DNA of 5,736 bases from positions 1-5,736 of the forward strand of contig JAEZIL010000277.1 of the NCBI GenBank assembly GCA_023436685.1, given 5' to 3'. Source of the stretch: Bacteroidota bacterium. Its GTDB lineage: Bacteria; Bacteroidota; Bacteroidia; Chitinophagales; Chitinophagaceae. The notes under the pieces are model-generated. The model saw only the letters and a list, made by a program, of their open reading frames with translations. It had not been told where the DNA came from and did no database searches. The first letter of the stretch is position 1. Every line of letters begins with the position of its first letter. Shown here one piece after another: positions 5,091 through 5,736 of the stretch. The position numbers and the translations under genes are program-made.

Positions 5091-5736
5091 ATGCTGGTTA
5101 AAGATATCATTCAGGTTATTGAAACATTCGCACCGCCGGTTTACCAGGAAAGCTATGATAATAGTGGCCTGCAGGTGGGCAATGTTGATACGGAAGTAAA
5201 AGGTATATTATTGACGTTGGATGTAACTGAAGAAATAGTGGCTGAAGCCATAGAGCGCAATTGTAATCTGATAGTTGCGCATCACCCACTGCTTTTTTCA
5301 GGTTTGAAGCAATTGTCGGGCCGTAATTATGTAGAGCGTGTAGTAATAAATGCGATTAAGAACGATATTGCTATTTATGCAGCACATACAAATCTCGATA
5401 ATGTACACAACGGTGTTAATGCAAAAATTGCGGCTAAATTAGGTTTAAAAAATACATCTATTTTAAGCCCGATGCCCGGTACATTGCGCAAACTACATAC
5501 ATTTGTGCCTGTTGAACATGCTGATAAAGTGCGCGATGCTATGTTTGCTGCCGGTGCAGGCAGTATTGGTGAATACCGGGAGTGTAGTTATAATATAGAA
5601 GGTAACGGTACGTTTAAACCCGGCCCTAATACAGATCCAGTGATTGGCACACCAAATGGCCCCAGGGAAATTGTTGCAGAAACTAAAATTGAAGTACTAA
5701 TTGGCCGTCATAGTGAAAACGCAGTTATTAAAGCTT
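5091..5736 (+). CDS. Nif3-like dinuclear metal-centre protein with PII/CutA1-like insert, N-terminal part (cut by window edge)
   Basis: Member of the Nif3/YbgI family (also annotated as GTP cyclohydrolase I type 2 homolog): widely conserved cytoplasmic hexamers with a two-metal site and no firmly established physiological reaction. From ATG 5091 there are 215 open codons to the right edge; full Bacteroidota members are about 365 residues. The metal ligands of the first half are present: H64-H65 in VAHHPLLF (62-69) and D103 in AAHTNLD (97-103). The family opening is also clear, with YDNSGLQVG at 22-30. Residues from about 132 (LRKLHTFVPVEHADKV) onward are the inserted PII/CutA1-like domain found in the longer members. 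The second pair of metal ligands (a His and a Glu near the C-terminus) lies outside the window. The ATG at 5041 is out of frame. It is transcribed divergently from folD. Confidence 0.92.
   Translation, partial: MLVKDIIQVIETFAPPVYQESYDNSGLQVGNVDTEVKGILLTLDVTEEIVAEAIERNCNLIVAHHPLLFSGLKQLSGRNYVERVVINAIKNDIAIYAAHTNLDNVHNGVNAKIAAKLGLKNTSILSPMPGTLRKLHTFVPVEHADKVRDAMFAAGAGSIGEYRECSYNIEGNGTFKPGPNTDPVIGTPNGPREIVAETKIEVLIGRHSENAVIKA

Noticed and set aside
1..5736. Mobile element, CRISPR array, defence system or RNA gene
   Set aside because: No transposase or integrase, terminal repeats, spaced direct repeats or tRNA/rRNA sequence is visible; nearly all of the window is accounted for by recognised housekeeping genes.

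Overview
The window looks like ordinary chromosomal housekeeping DNA from a member of the Bacteroidota. Three things point there: TAnnTTTG-type (-7) promoter elements directly before several genes, no clear Shine-Dalgarno sequences, and proteins with the Bacteroidota form of their families (alanine dehydrogenase with an N-terminal extension, RpoN beginning MLRQSQQQKLLQKLSPQQIQL, and a Nif3 protein with an inserted PII/CutA1-like domain). A family such as Chitinophagaceae is possible, but I cannot place it more finely from sequence alone.

Layout. On the left (1-938, minus strand) is the N-terminal two thirds of sigma-54 (rpoN), cut by the window edge. A 159-bp divergent intergenic region holds a good rpoN promoter and two perfect inverted repeats. 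Next, on the plus strand, come alanine dehydrogenase (ald, 1098-2309) and, 9 nt later, a small TerB-like helical protein (2319-2687); these probably form one transcript. Converging on them, with a 12-bp overlap of coding ends, is a tight minus-strand operon folD (4997-4125), queE (4118-3495), uppP (3491-2676), with gaps of 6 and 3 nt. A second divergent intergenic region (4998-5090) separates folD from a plus-strand Nif3-like dinuclear-metal protein (5091 onward), cut by the right edge.

How the genes relate. folD supplies one-carbon folates, queE makes the 7-deazaguanine precursor of queuosine, and uppP recycles undecaprenyl carrier lipid for wall synthesis. They share a transcript but no obvious pathway. 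ald links alanine and pyruvate pools. The TerB-like partner has no assigned function.

I found no mobile element, CRISPR array, RNA gene or defence system, and no convincing undescribed system. The points most worth a second look are the near-leaderless promoter arrangement at rpoN, folD and the Nif3 gene, the paired inverted repeats before ald, the palindrome before the Nif3 gene, and the ald/TerB-like pairing. No stretch longer than 300 bases lacks a gene.
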